From contig NZ_FMBW01000030.1 of assembly GCF_900091725.1 (NCBI RefSeq), positions 1-64,000 on the forward strand: DNA of 64,000 bases. The letters are read 5' to 3'. Position 1 is the first letter of the stretch. Each line of letters starts with the position of its first letter. The notes beneath the pieces are model-generated. The model saw only the letters and a list, made by a program, of their open reading frames with translations, was not told the origin of the DNA and made no database searches. The stretch is from Streptomyces sp. DvalAA-43 (GTDB taxonomy: Bacteria > Actinomycetota > Actinomycetes > Streptomycetales > Streptomycetaceae). Below are positions 25,458 through 35,260 of the stretch, one piece after another. The translations under genes and the position numbers were made by a program.

Positions 25458-26566
25458 TGGGTGATCTTCGCGTCGCGCATCATCCGTTCCACCGGGTAGT
25501 CACGCGTGTAGCCGTAGCCGCCGAGGAGCTGGACCGCGTCCGTGGTGATCTCCATCGCGACGTCGGAGGCGAAGCACTTGGCCGCGGCGCCGAAGAAGGT
25601 GAGGTCGCCGTCGAGGCGTTCGGACTTGGCGGCGGCCGAGTAGGTGAGCTGGCGGGCCGCCTCCAGCTTCATGGCCATGTCGGCGAGCATGAACTGGATG
25701 CCCTGGAAGTCCGCGATCGGCTTGCCGAACTGCTTGCGCTCCTGCACGTAGCCCTTGGCGTAGTCGAGGGCGCCCTGGGCGATGCCGAGGGCCTGGGCCG
25801 CGATGGTGATGCGGGTGTGGTCCAGGGTCTTCATCGCGGTGGCGAAGCCGGTGCCCTCCTCGCCGATCATGCGGTCGGCGGGGATGCGGACGTTGTCGAA
25901 GTAGACCTCGCGGGTCGGGGAGCCCTTGATCCCGAGCTTCTTCTCCGGGGCGCCGAAGGAGACGCCCTCGTCCGACTTCTCGACGACGAAGGCCGAGATG
26001 CCCTTGGAGCGCTTGGTCGGGTCGGTGACGGCCATGACCGTGTAGTACTCGGAGACGCCCGCGTTGGTGATCCAGCGCTTCACGCCGTTGAGGACCCAGA
26101 AGTCGCCGTCGCGGAGAGCCTTGGTCTTCATGCCGGCCGCGTCGGAACCCGCGTCGGGCTCGGAGAGGCAGTACGAGAACATGCCGTCGCCCTTGGCGAG
26201 CGGGCCCAGGTACTTCTTCTTCAGGGCCTCGGAGCCGGAGAGGATCACCGGGAGGGAGCCGAGCTTGTTCACGGCCGGGATGAGGGAGGAGGAGGCGCAG
26301 ACACGGGCCACCTCCTCGATCACGATGACCGTGGCGAGGGCGTCGGCGCCCGCGCCACCGTACTCCTCGGGTACGTGCACCGCGTGCAGGTCCGCAGCGG
26401 TCAGGGCGTCCAGCGCCTCCTGCGGGAAGCGCGCCTCCTCATCGACCGCCGCCGCGTGCGGGGCGATCTTCGCCTCCGCGAGCGCACGCACCGTCTCCCG
26501 AAGCATCTCGTGCTCCTCGGCCGGACGGTACAGGTCGAAATCGGTCGAACCCGCCAAGACGCTCAC
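25400..26566 (-). CDS. Acyl-CoA dehydrogenase
   Basis: This 388-residue flavoenzyme oxidises acyl-CoA to enoyl-CoA and passes electrons to ETF. The family signatures are [21 protein letters not shown], the FAD-binding [20 protein letters not shown] and the C-terminal [35 protein letters not shown]; the Glu in YEGTNQ is the usual catalytic base of short-chain members. Its length is standard. The GTG at 26566 is preceded by a GGGGA site. Its 3' end is duplicated at 22457. It is divergent from the UDP-glucose dehydrogenase gene. Confidence 0.95.
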   Translation of the reverse strand: [388 protein letters not shown]

Positions 26567-26778
26567 TCCCCAAGACGCTAACTACCGTTAAGTAACCCAA
26601 TTTTAGGGCTCCGCGCCCGCAATGGCCTATGCAATGCCCGCGTGAGCTTCGCGACAGGGGTGGGAAAGGGGGAAGAGGGAGGGGTGCGAAGGGGCGCGGG
26701 CGGGGGGAAAACCTGGGCTTCGGGGGCAGGACTATGCTCGTTCACCGCACGTCTGTCCGCATCTCCCAGGAGCACTTC

Positions 26779-28122
26779 ATGGCCCTCAGGATCACTGTGA
26801 TCGGCACCGGCTACCTCGGCGCCACCCACGCCGCGGCCATGGCGGAGCTGGGCTTCGAAGTGCTCGGCCTCGATGTCGTGCCCGAGAAGATCGAGATGCT
26901 CGGCGCAGGCAAGGTCCCGATGTACGAACCGGGGCTGGAGGAGCTGCTGCGCAAGCACGTCGAGGGGATCGAGGGGTCCACGGGACGGCTGCGGTTCACC
27001 ACCTCCCCCGAGGAGGTGGCGGCCTTCGGCGATGTGCACTTCGTCTGTGTGAACACTCCGCAGAAGCACGGCGAGTACGCCTGCGACATGAGCTACGTGG
27101 ACACCGCGTTCGAATCGCTGGCACCGCATCTGACCCGGCCGGCCCTGGTCGTCGGGAAGTCGACCGTCCCGGTGGGCTCGGCGGCCCGGCTCGCGGCGCG
27201 GCTGGCGGAGCTGGCGCCGGTGGGCGCCGACGCGGAGCTGGCCTGGAACCCGGAGTTCCTGCGCGAGGGCTTCGCCGTCAAGGACACCCTGCACCCGGAC
27301 CGGATCGTGGTCGGGGTGGCGAGCGAGCGGGCCGAGAAGCTGCTGCGCGAGGTGTACGCGGTGCCGGTCGCCGAGGGCTCGCCGTTCGTGGTGACGGACT
27401 TCCCGACCGCCGAACTGGTGAAGACCGCGGCCAACTCCTTCCTGGCCACGAAGATCTCGTTCATCAACGCCATGGCGGAGGTCTGCGAGGCCGCCGACGG
27501 CGATGTGAAGAAGCTGGCCGAGGCGATCGGGCACGACGAGCGGATCGGCTCGAAGTTCCTGCGGGCCGGGATCGGCTTCGGTGGCGGCTGTCTGCCGAAG
27601 GACATCCGGGCCTTCATGGCGCGCGCCGGTGAGCTGGGCGCGGACCAGGCGCTGACCTTCCTCCGCGAGGTCGACTCGATCAACATGCGGCGCCGCGGCC
27701 ACATGGTGGAGCTGGCCCGGGAGGCCGTGGGCGGCGATTCGTTCCTCGGCAAGCGGGTGGCGGTGCTGGGCGCGACGTTCAAGCCGGACTCGGACGACGT
27801 ACGGGACTCGCCGGCGCTGAACGTGGCCGGGCAGATCCACCTCCAGGGCGGCCAGGTCACGGTCTTCGACCCGAAGGGCATGGACAACGCCCGGCGGCTC
27901 TTCCCGACCCTCGGCTACGCGGACACCGCGCGGGACGCGGTGCGCGGCGCCGATGTGGTGCTGCATCTGACGGAGTGGCGCGAGTTCCGCGAGCTGGACC
28001 CGGCGGCGCTCGGCGAGGTCACGTCCCGCCGGATCATCCTGGACGGCCGCAACGCGCTCGACAGCGAGCTGTGGCGCGCGGCCGGCTGGACGTACCGGGC
28101 GATGGGCCGCCCGACGGCCTGA
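26779..28122 (+). CDS. UDP-glucose 6-dehydrogenase
   Basis: This 447-residue enzyme makes UDP-glucuronate from UDP-glucose using NAD. The Rossmann motif is ITVIGTGYLGATHAAAMAELG, the central region has WNPEFLREGFAVKDTLHPDRIVVG, the catalytic cysteine is in GIGFGGGCLPKDIRAF, and the C-terminal UDP-binding domain includes GATFKPDSDDVRDSPAL. The ATG at 26779 has CCAGGAGC upstream. UDP-glucuronate would feed envelope or secondary-metabolite glycans; no partner transferase is adjacent. Confidence 0.95.
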   Translation: MALRITVIGTGYLGATHAAAMAELGFEVLGLDVVPEKIEMLGAGKVPMYEPGLEELLRKHVEGIEGSTGRLRFTTSPEEVAAFGDVHFVCVNTPQKHGEYACDMSYVDTAFESLAPHLTRPALVVGKSTVPVGSAARLAARLAELAPVGADAELAWNPEFLREGFAVKDTLHPDRIVVGVASERAEKLLREVYAVPVAEGSPFVVTDFPTAELVKTAANSFLATKISFINAMAEVCEAADGDVKKLAEAIGHDERIGSKFLRAGIGFGGGCLPKDIRAFMARAGELGADQALTFLREVDSINMRRRGHMVELAREAVGGDSFLGKRVAVLGATFKPDSDDVRDSPALNVAGQIHLQGGQVTVFDPKGMDNARRLFPTLGYADTARDAVRGADVVLHLTEWREFRELDPAALGEVTSRRIILDGRNALDSELWRAAGWTYRAMGRPTA

Positions 28123-28157
28123 GCCGGAGAAAAGACCCCTGGGCCCGGGGGAAGACC

Positions 28158-28673
28158 TCAGCCGCGCTTCGCGCGGTAGGTGCGCATCTTGGCGCGGGCG
28201 CCGCACACCGCCATGGAGCACCAGCGGCGGCGCCCCGCGGGGCTGCGGTCGTAGTAGGCCCAGCGGCAGTCCTCCGCCTCGCACGCCTTGAGCCGGGTCC
28301 AGGTGCCCTCGGCCGCCGCGGTGGCGATGGCCGCCGCCACGCGTGCGGTCAGCCCGGCCGGTTCGGTGGCGGGGCGCAGGGCGGCGGCGCCCGCCGCGTC
28401 CACGGTGACGCGCAGGGCCGCCCCGGCGAGCAGCCGGTCGAGCGGGGACGCGGCGCCGTCCGGCGGGCGGTGGCCGGCGTGGGCGAGGCAGGCGGTACGG
28501 AGCGCCTCGCGCAGCTCGCGTGCGTCCGGAACCTCGGGTTCGGTGAGGCCGAAGGCGGCGCGGCCGTCCGCCGTGTCGAGGGTGTCCGCGCCCGTCTCGA
28601 CGTCCAGCGTGTTGACCAGGGCCTCGATCAGCGCGAGTTCCCCGGGCGCGGATTCCTTCCCGCTCTCACTCAT
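28158..28673 (-). CDS. CGNR zinc-finger domain protein
   Basis: This 171-residue protein has a variable N-terminal helical domain (ABATE-like, with LALIEALVNTLDVETGADTLDT) and a C-terminal CGNR-type zinc finger: CEAEDCRWAYYDRSPAGRRRWCSMAVCGARAKMRTYRAK. The name motif is altered to CGAR. The family is thought to be DNA-binding stress-linked regulators. It is divergent from the VOC protein gene at 28796 and might control it, which is inference from position only. Confidence 0.88.
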   Translation of the reverse strand: MSESGKESAPGELALIEALVNTLDVETGADTLDTADGRAAFGLTEPEVPDARELREALRTACLAHAGHRPPDGAASPLDRLLAGAALRVTVDAAGAAALRPATEPAGLTARVAAAIATAAAEGTWTRLKACEAEDCRWAYYDRSPAGRRRWCSMAVCGARAKMRTYRAKRG

Positions 28674-28795
28674 GATGGCGACCTCATGGTTGCGACGTTA
28701 CCTCCTTTGCGGCAGCATGCAGTAACGGTTACCTGTTGGCGCCATCTGCAGGTAACCGGCTGTGTCCATGTGTCCGGAGAAGGAGAGGAATTGTC

Positions 28796-29158
28796 ATGGC
28801 TGTCGCCACCCTGGGAACCGTCGTACTGGACTGCCCCGACCCTGCGGCGCTCGCCGCTTTCTACGCGGGGCTGCTCGGCGGGGAGATCGTGCCCGGTGGG
28901 GAGGACTGGGTGGAGCTGACCGGTACCGGGGGCACGCTCGTCGCGTTCCAGGCCGCGCCCGGTCACGTACCGCCGCGGTGGCCGAGTGCGGACGCCTCGC
29001 AGCAGGTCCATCTGGATCTGACCGTGCAGGATCTGGACGCGGCGGAGAAGGAGGCGCTCGCGCTGGGCGCCACCGTGCTGGAGGCGGACGACCGGGAGCG
29101 GAGTTTCCGGGTGTACGCGGATCCCGCGGGGCACCCGTTCTGTCTCTGCGCGGCGTGA
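28796..29158 (+). CDS. VOC (glyoxalase/bleomycin-resistance) family protein
   Basis: This 120-residue protein has two beta-alpha-beta-beta-beta units: LGTVVLDCPDPAALAAFYAGLLGGEIVP and VHLDLTVQDLDAAEKEALALGATVLEADD, ending DPAGHPFCLCA. This is the small dimeric VOC fold. Metal ligands are not obvious in the first half, so the activity is unclear. The ATG at 28796 follows GGAGAAGGAGAGG. It is divergent from the CGNR gene and ends at a strong hairpin. Confidence 0.88.
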   Translation: MAVATLGTVVLDCPDPAALAAFYAGLLGGEIVPGGEDWVELTGTGGTLVAFQAAPGHVPPRWPSADASQQVHLDLTVQDLDAAEKEALALGATVLEADDRERSFRVYADPAGHPFCLCAA

Positions 29159-29164
29159 CGGACG

Positions 29165-29203
29165 ACGTGTGGGGGGCGCCCTTCCCGGGCGCCCCCCACA
29201 CGT
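29165..29203. terminator. Bidirectional hairpin terminator between VOC and dipeptidase genes
   Basis: Seventeen-base perfect arms at 29165-29181 and 29187-29203 enclose a 5-base loop. It lies between convergent genes with stops at 29158 and 29217. Confidence 0.88.
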
Positions 29204-29216
29204 GTCACGGCACGGC

Positions 29217-30410
29217 TCAGACGGCCGGGCCGTCCAGCTGCTCGATCGTGGCGTGCGACGGACCGCGGCGGGTGCGCAGCTCGCGCGCCACGGCCTCGGC
29301 GTCGCGCAGCACCCGTACGGCGTTCCGCCAGGTGAGCTTGGCGAGATCGGCGGTGGACCAGCCGCGGCCGAGGAGCTCCGCGATCAGGTTCGGGTAGCCG
29401 GCGACGTCCTGGAGGCCCGCCGGGAGGAAGGCGGTTCCGTCGTAGTCGCCGCCGATGCCGATGTGGTCGACGCCGGCGACCTCGCGCATGTGGTCGAGGT
29501 GGTCGGCGATGGTCGCCACGGTGGCCATCGGGCGGGGGTAGGCCGCCTCGAAGTCGGCGTGGACCCTCATGGCCTGCGCGGTGGTGTCCAGGTGGTGCAT
29601 GCCGTGCGCGCGCAGGTTCTCGTCCGCGGCCCGGGTCCAGGCGACGGCCTCCGGCAGGACGAACTTCGGCACGAAGGTCGCCATGGCGATGCCGCCGTTG
29701 GCCGGGAGCCGGCCGAGGACATCGTCCGGGATGTTGCGCGGGTGGTCGCAGACCGCCCGCGCCGAGGAGTGCGAGAAGATCACCGGCGCCGTGGAGGTGT
29801 CGAGCGCGTCGCGCATCGTGGTGGCCGCCACGTGGGAGAGGTCGACCAGCATGCCGGTGCGGTTCATCTCCCGTACGACCTCGTGGCCGAACGGCGAGAG
29901 ACCGCCGACGCCCGGTCGGTCGGTCGCCGAGTCCGCCCACGCGATGTTGTCGTTGTGCGTGAGCGTCATGTAGCGGACGCCCAGGGTGTGCAGGGCGCGC
30001 AGGGTGCCCAGCGAGTTGTTGATGGAGTGGCCGCCCTCGGCACCCATCAGGGAGGCGATCCGGCCCTCGGCGCGGGCCGCCTCCATGTCGTCGGCGGTCC
30101 GGGCGCGCCGCAGATCGGCGGGGTGGCGGCCGATCAGCTCGGCGACCACGTCGATCTGCTCCAGCGTCGCGCTGACGGCTTCGTCGCCCGCCATGTCGGT
30201 CCGTACGTAGACGGACCAGAACTGCGCGCCGACGCCGCCCGCGCGCAGCCGGGGGATGTCGGTGTGCAGATGGGCCGACTGGTCGGTGGCGATGTCGCGG
30301 GCGGCGAGGTCGTAGCCGACCTGTTCGCGCAGCGCCCACGGCAGGTCGTTGTGGCCGTCGACGACGGGGTACGCGGCGAGGAGTTCCCTCGCCCGCTCCA
30401 GCTGCTGCAC
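29217..30410 (-). CDS. Membrane dipeptidase (peptidase M19) family protein
   Basis: This 397-residue enzyme belongs to the renal-dipeptidase-like M19 family, which hydrolyses dipeptides or related amides with a binuclear zinc centre. The first metal motif is [12 protein letters not shown]; later [28 protein letters not shown] and [15 protein letters not shown] supply the remaining His ligands, and [13 protein letters not shown] is the usual C-terminal Asp site. No signal peptide is seen, so it acts in the cytoplasm. It starts six bases after purE and must be cotranscribed with purK-purE. Confidence 0.93.
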   Translation of the reverse strand: MQQLERARELLAAYPVVDGHNDLPWALREQVGYDLAARDIATDQSAHLHTDIPRLRAGGVGAQFWSVYVRTDMAGDEAVSATLEQIDVVAELIGRHPADLRRARTADDMEAARAEGRIASLMGAEGGHSINNSLGTLRALHTLGVRYMTLTHNDNIAWADSATDRPGVGGLSPFGHEVVREMNRTGMLVDLSHVAATTMRDALDTSTAPVIFSHSSARAVCDHPRNIPDDVLGRLPANGGIAMATFVPKFVLPEAVAWTRAADENLRAHGMHHLDTTAQAMRVHADFEAAYPRPMATVATIADHLDHMREVAGVDHIGIGGDYDGTAFLPAGLQDVAGYPNLIAELLGRGWSTADLAKLTWRNAVRVLRDAEAVARELRTRRGPSHATIEQLDGPAV

Positions 30411-30416
30411 GGCCGC

Positions 30417-30956
30417 CTACTTCCCGAAGCCGAAGGAGTCCGCGCCCTGGACCTTGCTGCGCAGCCGCTTGCCCTTCTCCGTCGCCTGGTCGTTCAGATC
30501 CTGCTGGAACTCCCGCATCCGGGCCAGCAGCTCGGCGTCGTGGGCGGCGAGGATGCGGGCGGCGAGCAGGCCCGCGTTGCGCGCGCCGCCGACCGAGACG
30601 GTCGCGACCGGCACACCGGCGGGCATCTGCACGATGGAGAGCAGGCTGTCCATGCCGTCGAGGTACTTCAGCGGGACCGGTACGCCGATGACCGGCAGCG
30701 GGGTGACGGAGGCGAGCATGCCGGGCAGGTGGGCGGCGCCGCCCGCGCCCGCGATGATCGCCTTGAGGCCGCGGTCCGCCGCGTGCTCGCCGTACGCGAT
30801 CATCTCGCGCGGCATGCGGTGGGCGGAGACGACGTCGATCTCGTAGGGGATCTCGAACTCGTCGAGGGCCTTGGCGGCCGCTTCCATGACGGGCCAGTCG
30901 GAGTCCGAGCCCATGACGATGCCGACGAGCGGCGCGGCGGTGCCGGGGGAGGTCAT
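30417..30956 (-). CDS. purE: N5-carboxyaminoimidazole ribonucleotide mutase
   Basis: This 179-residue protein is class I PurE, which converts N5-CAIR to CAIR in purine synthesis. Signature segments are [32 protein letters not shown] and [14 protein letters not shown]. Its start overlaps the purK stop by four bases (ATGA). It acts directly after PurK in the pathway. Confidence 0.97.
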   Translation of the reverse strand: MTSPGTAAPLVGIVMGSDSDWPVMEAAAKALDEFEIPYEIDVVSAHRMPREMIAYGEHAADRGLKAIIAGAGGAAHLPGMLASVTPLPVIGVPVPLKYLDGMDSLLSIVQMPAGVPVATVSVGGARNAGLLAARILAAHDAELLARMREFQQDLNDQATEKGKRLRSKVQGADSFGFGK

Positions 30957-32092
30957 TCGGTGATCGTTCCTCGCAGGTAGTCGGCCGCGTGCCGGGCGCG
31001 CTCCCGCACGTCCGCCAGGTCGTCGCCGTAGGTGTTGACGTGTCCGACCTTGCGGCCGGGCTTCACGTCCTTGCCGTACATGTGGATCTTGAGCTGCGGG
31101 TCGCGGGCCATGCAGTGCAGATACGCCTGGTACATGTCCGGGAAGTCGCCGCCGAGGACGTTGCACATGACCGTCCAGGTGGCGCGCGGGCGCGGGTCGC
31201 CGAGCGGCAGGTCGAGCACGGCGCGGACGTGGTTGGCGAACTGCGAGGTGATCGCGCCGTCCTGCGTCCAGTGGCCGGAGTTGTGCGGGCGCATGGCCAG
31301 TTCGTTGACCAGGATGCGTCCGTCCCGGGTCTCGAAGAGCTCGACCGCGAGGTGGCCGACGACACCGAGCTCGGAGGCGATGCGGAGGGCCAGCTGCTGG
31401 GCCTCGCCGGCGAGCCGCTCGTCCAGCTCGGGGGCGGGGGCGATCACCGTGTCGCAGACCCCGTCGACCTGGATCGACTCGACGACCGGGTAGGCGACGG
31501 CCTGGCCGTGCGGCGAGCGGACGATGTTGGCCGCCAGCTCCCGTACGAAGTCGACCTTCTCCTCGGCCAGGACCGCGACGCCTGCCCGGAAGGGCTCCGC
31601 CGCGTCCGCCTCGGAGCGGACCACCCAGACGCCCTTGCCGTCGTAGCCGCCGCGGACCGTCTTGAGGATGACGGGGAAGCCGCCGGTCTCCTCGGCGAAG
31701 GCGGCGGCGTCGGCCGGGTCCTTCACGATGCGGTGGCGGGGGCAGGGCGCGCCGATCTCGGTGAGCTTCGCGCGCATCACCCCCTTGTCCTGGGCGTGCA
31801 CCAGCGCGTCGGGGCCGGGGCGCACGGGGATGCCGTCCGCCTCCAGGGCCCGCAGGTGCTCGGTCGGTACGTGCTCGTGATCGAAGGTGATCACGTCGCA
31901 GCCGCGCGCGAAGGCGCGCAGCGTGTCCAGGTCGCGGTAGTCGCCGATGACGACTTCGCTCACCACCTGGGCCGCCGAGTCCTGGGGGGTGTCGCTGAGG
32001 AGCTTGAACTTGATGCCGAGGGGGATGCCCGCCTCGTGGGTCATACGGGCGAGCTGACCGCCACCGACCATGCCGACTACGGGGAACGTCAC
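30953..32092 (-). CDS. purK: 5-(carboxyamino)imidazole ribonucleotide synthase
   Basis: This 379-residue ATP-grasp enzyme carboxylates AIR to N5-CAIR with ATP and bicarbonate. The N-terminus [22 protein letters not shown] is diagnostic, followed by ITFDHEHVP and the ATP-grasp stretch [22 protein letters not shown]. The GTG at 32092 has GGAGGA touching it, too close for a normal ribosome site, while GATACT lies eight bases upstream, so the message may be leaderless. It heads the operon purK-purE-dipeptidase. Confidence 0.96.
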   Translation of the reverse strand: MTFPVVGMVGGGQLARMTHEAGIPLGIKFKLLSDTPQDSAAQVVSEVVIGDYRDLDTLRAFARGCDVITFDHEHVPTEHLRALEADGIPVRPGPDALVHAQDKGVMRAKLTEIGAPCPRHRIVKDPADAAAFAEETGGFPVILKTVRGGYDGKGVWVVRSEADAAEPFRAGVAVLAEEKVDFVRELAANIVRSPHGQAVAYPVVESIQVDGVCDTVIAPAPELDERLAGEAQQLALRIASELGVVGHLAVELFETRDGRILVNELAMRPHNSGHWTQDGAITSQFANHVRAVLDLPLGDPRPRATWTVMCNVLGGDFPDMYQAYLHCMARDPQLKIHMYGKDVKPGRKVGHVNTYGDDLADVRERARHAADYLRGTITE

Positions 32093-32270
32093 TCCTCCAG
32101 AGTATCCGCCGCCCCGGGAAGCTCCCGACGACGCCCTCCGCCCCCGCCCGGCCGGGGGCGGGCCGTGTCACAGCATCGCCACACCACTCACGGCATCCGG
32201 GGGCGGCGCGAGGAAGGGCTGGTTAGCATGACCGGGTTGATGTAACCGACAGACAGGCTGAGCGATCACT

Positions 32271-32870
32271 ATGAGCGAACGGGGCGCACTACGGGCGCGG
32301 CTGGAGCTGCTGGCCCGGGAAGTCGCCAAGTTCGGCGTGGTCGGCGCGGTCGGCCTGGTGGTCAACATCGTGGTGTCCAACCTGCTCTGGCGCTATACGG
32401 ACATCCCGACGGTGCGGGCCGGTCTGCTGGCCACCGTCGTCGCCATCCTCGGCAACTACATCGGCTTCCGCTACTGGACCTACCGGGACCGCGACAAGAG
32501 CGGACGGACCCGCGAGCTGACGCTGTTCCTGCTGTTCAGCGCGGTGGGCGCGGTCATCGAGACGGGTGTGCTGTACACGGCGACGTACGGCTTCGGCTGG
32601 AACAGCCCGGTCCAGAGCAATGTCTTCAAGATCCTCGGGATCGGCATCGCGACCCTGTTCCGCTTCTGGTCCTACCGGACGTGGGTGTTCAAGGCGCTGC
32701 CCATCGAGAAGGCGGCACCGGACGAGGCCGTGCCGGGCGGAGACGTGCCGGGCGACGCCGTGCCCGACGGGACCCTGCCGGACAGGGGCGTGCCCGGCGC
32801 CGGGGCGTTTCTGAAGCAGGGGCGGACGGAGCAGGTGCCGCGGGTCGAGGCGGATTCCGTACGGCGGTAG
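32271..32870 (+). CDS. GtrA family membrane protein
   Basis: This 199-residue protein has four predicted membrane helices (from about residue 22 to 135: FGVVGAVGLVVNIVVSNLLW, then GLLATVVAILGNYIGFRYW, then LTLFLLFSAVGAVIETGVLY, then FKILGIGIATLFRFWSYRTWVF). The GNYIGFRYWTYR segment is typical of GtrA. GtrA proteins are thought to flip polyprenyl-linked sugars. The C-terminal ~60 residues are a repetitive Pro/Gly/Asp/Val tail (VPGGDVPGDAVPDGTLPD) predicted to be cytoplasmic and disordered. It is divergent from purK. Confidence 0.92.
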   Translation: MSERGALRARLELLAREVAKFGVVGAVGLVVNIVVSNLLWRYTDIPTVRAGLLATVVAILGNYIGFRYWTYRDRDKSGRTRELTLFLLFSAVGAVIETGVLYTATYGFGWNSPVQSNVFKILGIGIATLFRFWSYRTWVFKALPIEKAAPDEAVPGGDVPGDAVPDGTLPDRGVPGAGAFLKQGRTEQVPRVEADSVRR

Positions 32871-32887
32871 CGGACGGCTGGGCGGCA

Positions 32888-32922
32888 GCGGACGGCGGAC
32901 GGCGGACGGCGGACGGCGGACG
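32888..32922. repeat. Five tandem copies of GCGGACG
   Basis: A 7-base unit is repeated five times without error just after the GtrA stop, in the ~200-base gap before the convergent kinase gene. The rest of that gap holds further GGCGGTAGCGGAC-type repeats and nothing gene-like. Confidence 0.85.
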
Positions 32923-33067
32923 GCTTTGACGGACAGGTTCAGCAGACCGTGTACGGCGGTAGCGGACGGCGCACAGCGGTAGCGAACCGCGTCGTCTGTG
33001 GCCCGACCGCGTGCGCCCGTCGCTGACCGCGTGCGCCTGTGGCCGGCCGCGTACGCCCCGGCGCGGC

Positions 33068-34333
33068 TCACCGCACCGGGCGTTCCGGTTCCTGCCTCTT
33101 CAGGGCCACCCGGCTGAGGAACAGGGCGAAGACCGCGGGCTGCTGCTGGAGCAGTTCGAGGCGTCCGCCGTCCGCCTCCGCGAGGTCCCTGGCCACCGCG
33201 AGGCCGATGCCCGTGGAGTTGCGGCCGCTGATCGTCCGCTCGAAGATCCGGGCGCCCAGGTCGGGCGGCACCCCCGGGCCCTCGTCCGTGACCTCGATGA
33301 CCGCCTGGTTTCCGGTGACCCGGGTGCGCAGCGCGACCGTACCGCCGCCGTGCATCAGTGAGTTCTCGATCAGCGCGGCCAGCACCTGGGCGACCGCGCC
33401 CGGCGTGCCGACGGCCCGCAGCCCCTGCTTGCCGGAGCGGACGATGGCGCGGCCCGCGCTCCGGTAGGCGGGGCGCCACTCCTCGATCTGCTGCTTGACG
33501 ACCTCGTCGAGGTCGAAGACGACGGCGGAGCCGGTTCGCGGATCGCGGGCGTTGGTCAGCAGCCGCTCCACCACGTCGGTGAGCCGCTCGACCTGGGTGA
33601 GGGCGATGTTCGCCTCCTCCTTCACCGTGTCCGGGTCGTCGGTGACCGAGATCTCCTCGATCCGCATGGAGAGCGCGGTGAGCGGCGTACGGAGCTGGTG
33701 CGAGGCGTCGGCGGCCAGCCGGCGTTCCGCGGTCAGCATCCGGGCGATCCGTTCGGCGGAGGCGTCCAGGACATCGGCGACCCGGTCCAGCTCCGGCACC
33801 CCGTACCGCTTGTGGCGCGGGCGCGGGTCGCCGGAGCCCAGGCGTTCGGCGGTCTCGGCCAGGTCGGTCAGCGGCGAGGTCAGCTTGTTGGCCTGGCGTA
33901 CGGCCAGGAGCACGGCGGAGACGATGGCCAGCAGCGCCACCGCGCCGATGATCATCAGGGTGCGGCCGACCTCACGGGTGACCGCGGAGCTGGACTCCTC
34001 GACGGTGACCCGCTCGCCCCGCTCCCCCTCGGCCGTGCTCCTGATCACACTGCCGGTGGGGCGCTTGCCGACTTCGAGCGGGGCGCGGCCGGGGATCTTG
34101 ACCAGTGCGTAGCGCTTGCTGGCGATCTGCTGGGAGAGCAGCACCGAGGTGATCCGCTCGTCCTCCAGCAGCCGGCTCTCGACGACGCCGATCAGCCGCA
34201 GCGCCTCGGAGTCGACGCTCTCCTGGGCGCTGTTGCTGATGGTGCGGGTCTCGACGATGACGAGGGACACGCCGAAGACGGCGATCACCACGAGCACCAC
34301 GGCGAGCGTGGAGTTGATCAGCCTGCGGCGCAC
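33068..34333 (-). CDS. Sensor histidine kinase
   Basis: This 421-residue protein is an envelope-sensing kinase with two membrane helices (about 8-28 and 125-147) around a ~95-residue extracellular loop. A HAMP segment follows, then a dimerisation/phosphorylation domain with LAADASHQLRTPLTALS (phospho-accepting His) and an ATPase domain (LIENSLMHGGG, VTDEGPGVPPD, STGIGLAVARDLAEADGG). The start is GTG. It follows its response regulator by 15 bases in the same operon. The signal is unknown. Confidence 0.94.
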   Translation of the reverse strand: MRRRLINSTLAVVLVVIAVFGVSLVIVETRTISNSAQESVDSEALRLIGVVESRLLEDERITSVLLSQQIASKRYALVKIPGRAPLEVGKRPTGSVIRSTAEGERGERVTVEESSSAVTREVGRTLMIIGAVALLAIVSAVLLAVRQANKLTSPLTDLAETAERLGSGDPRPRHKRYGVPELDRVADVLDASAERIARMLTAERRLAADASHQLRTPLTALSMRIEEISVTDDPDTVKEEANIALTQVERLTDVVERLLTNARDPRTGSAVVFDLDEVVKQQIEEWRPAYRSAGRAIVRSGKQGLRAVGTPGAVAQVLAALIENSLMHGGGTVALRTRVTGNQAVIEVTDEGPGVPPDLGARIFERTISGRNSTGIGLAVARDLAEADGGRLELLQQQPAVFALFLSRVALKRQEPERPVR

Positions 34334-34348
34334 GGGCGCTTCCGCACG

Positions 34349-35026
34349 TCAGCTCTTCTCGAAGCGGAAGCCGACGCCCCGCACGGTCGCGATGTAGCGG
34401 GGGTTGGCGGCGTCGTCCCCGAGCTTCTTGCGGAGCCAGGAGATGTGCATGTCGAGGGTCTTCGTCGACGACCACCAGGTGGTGTCCCAGACCTCGCGCA
34501 TCAGCTGGTCCCGGGTGACGACCCGGCCGGCGTCGCGGACCAGGACCCGCAGCAGGTCGAACTCCTTGGCGGTGAGCTGGAGTTCCTCCTCGCCCATCCA
34601 GGCGCGGTGCGACTCGACGTCGATCCGGACGCCGTGCGTCGCGGGCTGCGGCGCGGGCTCGCTGGCGCCGCGGCGCAGCAGGGCCCGGACACGGGCGAGC
34701 AGTTCGGCGAGGCGGAAGGGCTTGGTGACGTAGTCGTCGGCGCCCGCGTCGAGGCCGACGACGGTGTCCACCTCGTCGGCGCGGGCGGTCAGCACCAGGA
34801 TCGGCACGGTGTGACCCTCGGCACGGAGCCTGCGGGCCACTTCGAGGCCGTCCATCCCGGGCAGACCCAGGTCGAGCACGACCAGGTCGATTCCGCCCTG
34901 GAGGCCGGCGTCGAGCGCGGTCGGACCGTCTTCGCGGACCTCGACCTCGTATCCCTCCCGACGCAGGGCGCGGGCCAGCGGCTCCGAGATGGATGCATCG
35001 TCCTCGGCGAGCAGTACACGGGTCAT
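34349..35026 (-). CDS. OmpR/PhoB-family response regulator
   Basis: This 225-residue regulator has a receiver domain (residues 1-115; acidic pocket LLAEDDASISE, phospho-acceptor Asp in VVLDLGLPGMDG, Lys in DDYVTKPF) and a C-terminal winged helix (LTAKEFDLLRVLVRDAGRVVTRDQLMREVW, ending TVRGVGFRFEK). The ATG at 35026 starts the receiver directly. It is first in an operon with the histidine kinase. Confidence 0.95.
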   Translation of the reverse strand: MTRVLLAEDDASISEPLARALRREGYEVEVREDGPTALDAGLQGGIDLVVLDLGLPGMDGLEVARRLRAEGHTVPILVLTARADEVDTVVGLDAGADDYVTKPFRLAELLARVRALLRRGASEPAPQPATHGVRIDVESHRAWMGEEELQLTAKEFDLLRVLVRDAGRVVTRDQLMREVWDTTWWSSTKTLDMHISWLRKKLGDDAANPRYIATVRGVGFRFEKS

Positions 35027-35163
35027 GGAGTGATGGTAGTCCGCGCGGAGGGCATGCAGTGAGGTGATCCAGAAGCCCTGCGGGTCTGCGAAATAAATGG
35101 GCAGACGCCTTTGATTATGGGAGCGCGGTTCCACCCAGACCTGTGATCCATCTCTCAAGTCCG

Positions 35164-35260
35164 TTCATATCCGTCTCTGTCGTGTCGTATGGTTGCTCGA
35201 CGCCTGTTGCACGACTCAAGGACCCTTGGGCAGCTTTTAGCGCCAAGGGTCTCTTTTGTT
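35164..35260 (+). ncRNA. Probable short terminated transcript or attenuated leader
   Basis: TTCATA (35164-35169) and TATGGT (35188-35193) are spaced by 18 bases and match the housekeeping promoter consensus four of six each. Downstream, nine-base perfect arms GACCCTTGG (35221-35229) and CCAAGGGTC (35243-35251) enclose a 13-base loop and are followed by TCTTTTGTT. This would give an RNA of about 60 bases. It could be an independent small RNA or a transcription attenuator for the peptide transporter. Ends are inferred. Confidence 0.45.
35221..35260 (+). terminator. Intrinsic terminator within the intergenic leader
   Basis: A nine-base perfect stem with T-rich tail, far from any upstream stop codon on this strand. 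It is the most E. coli-like terminator in the window, which is why it stands out. Confidence 0.7.
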
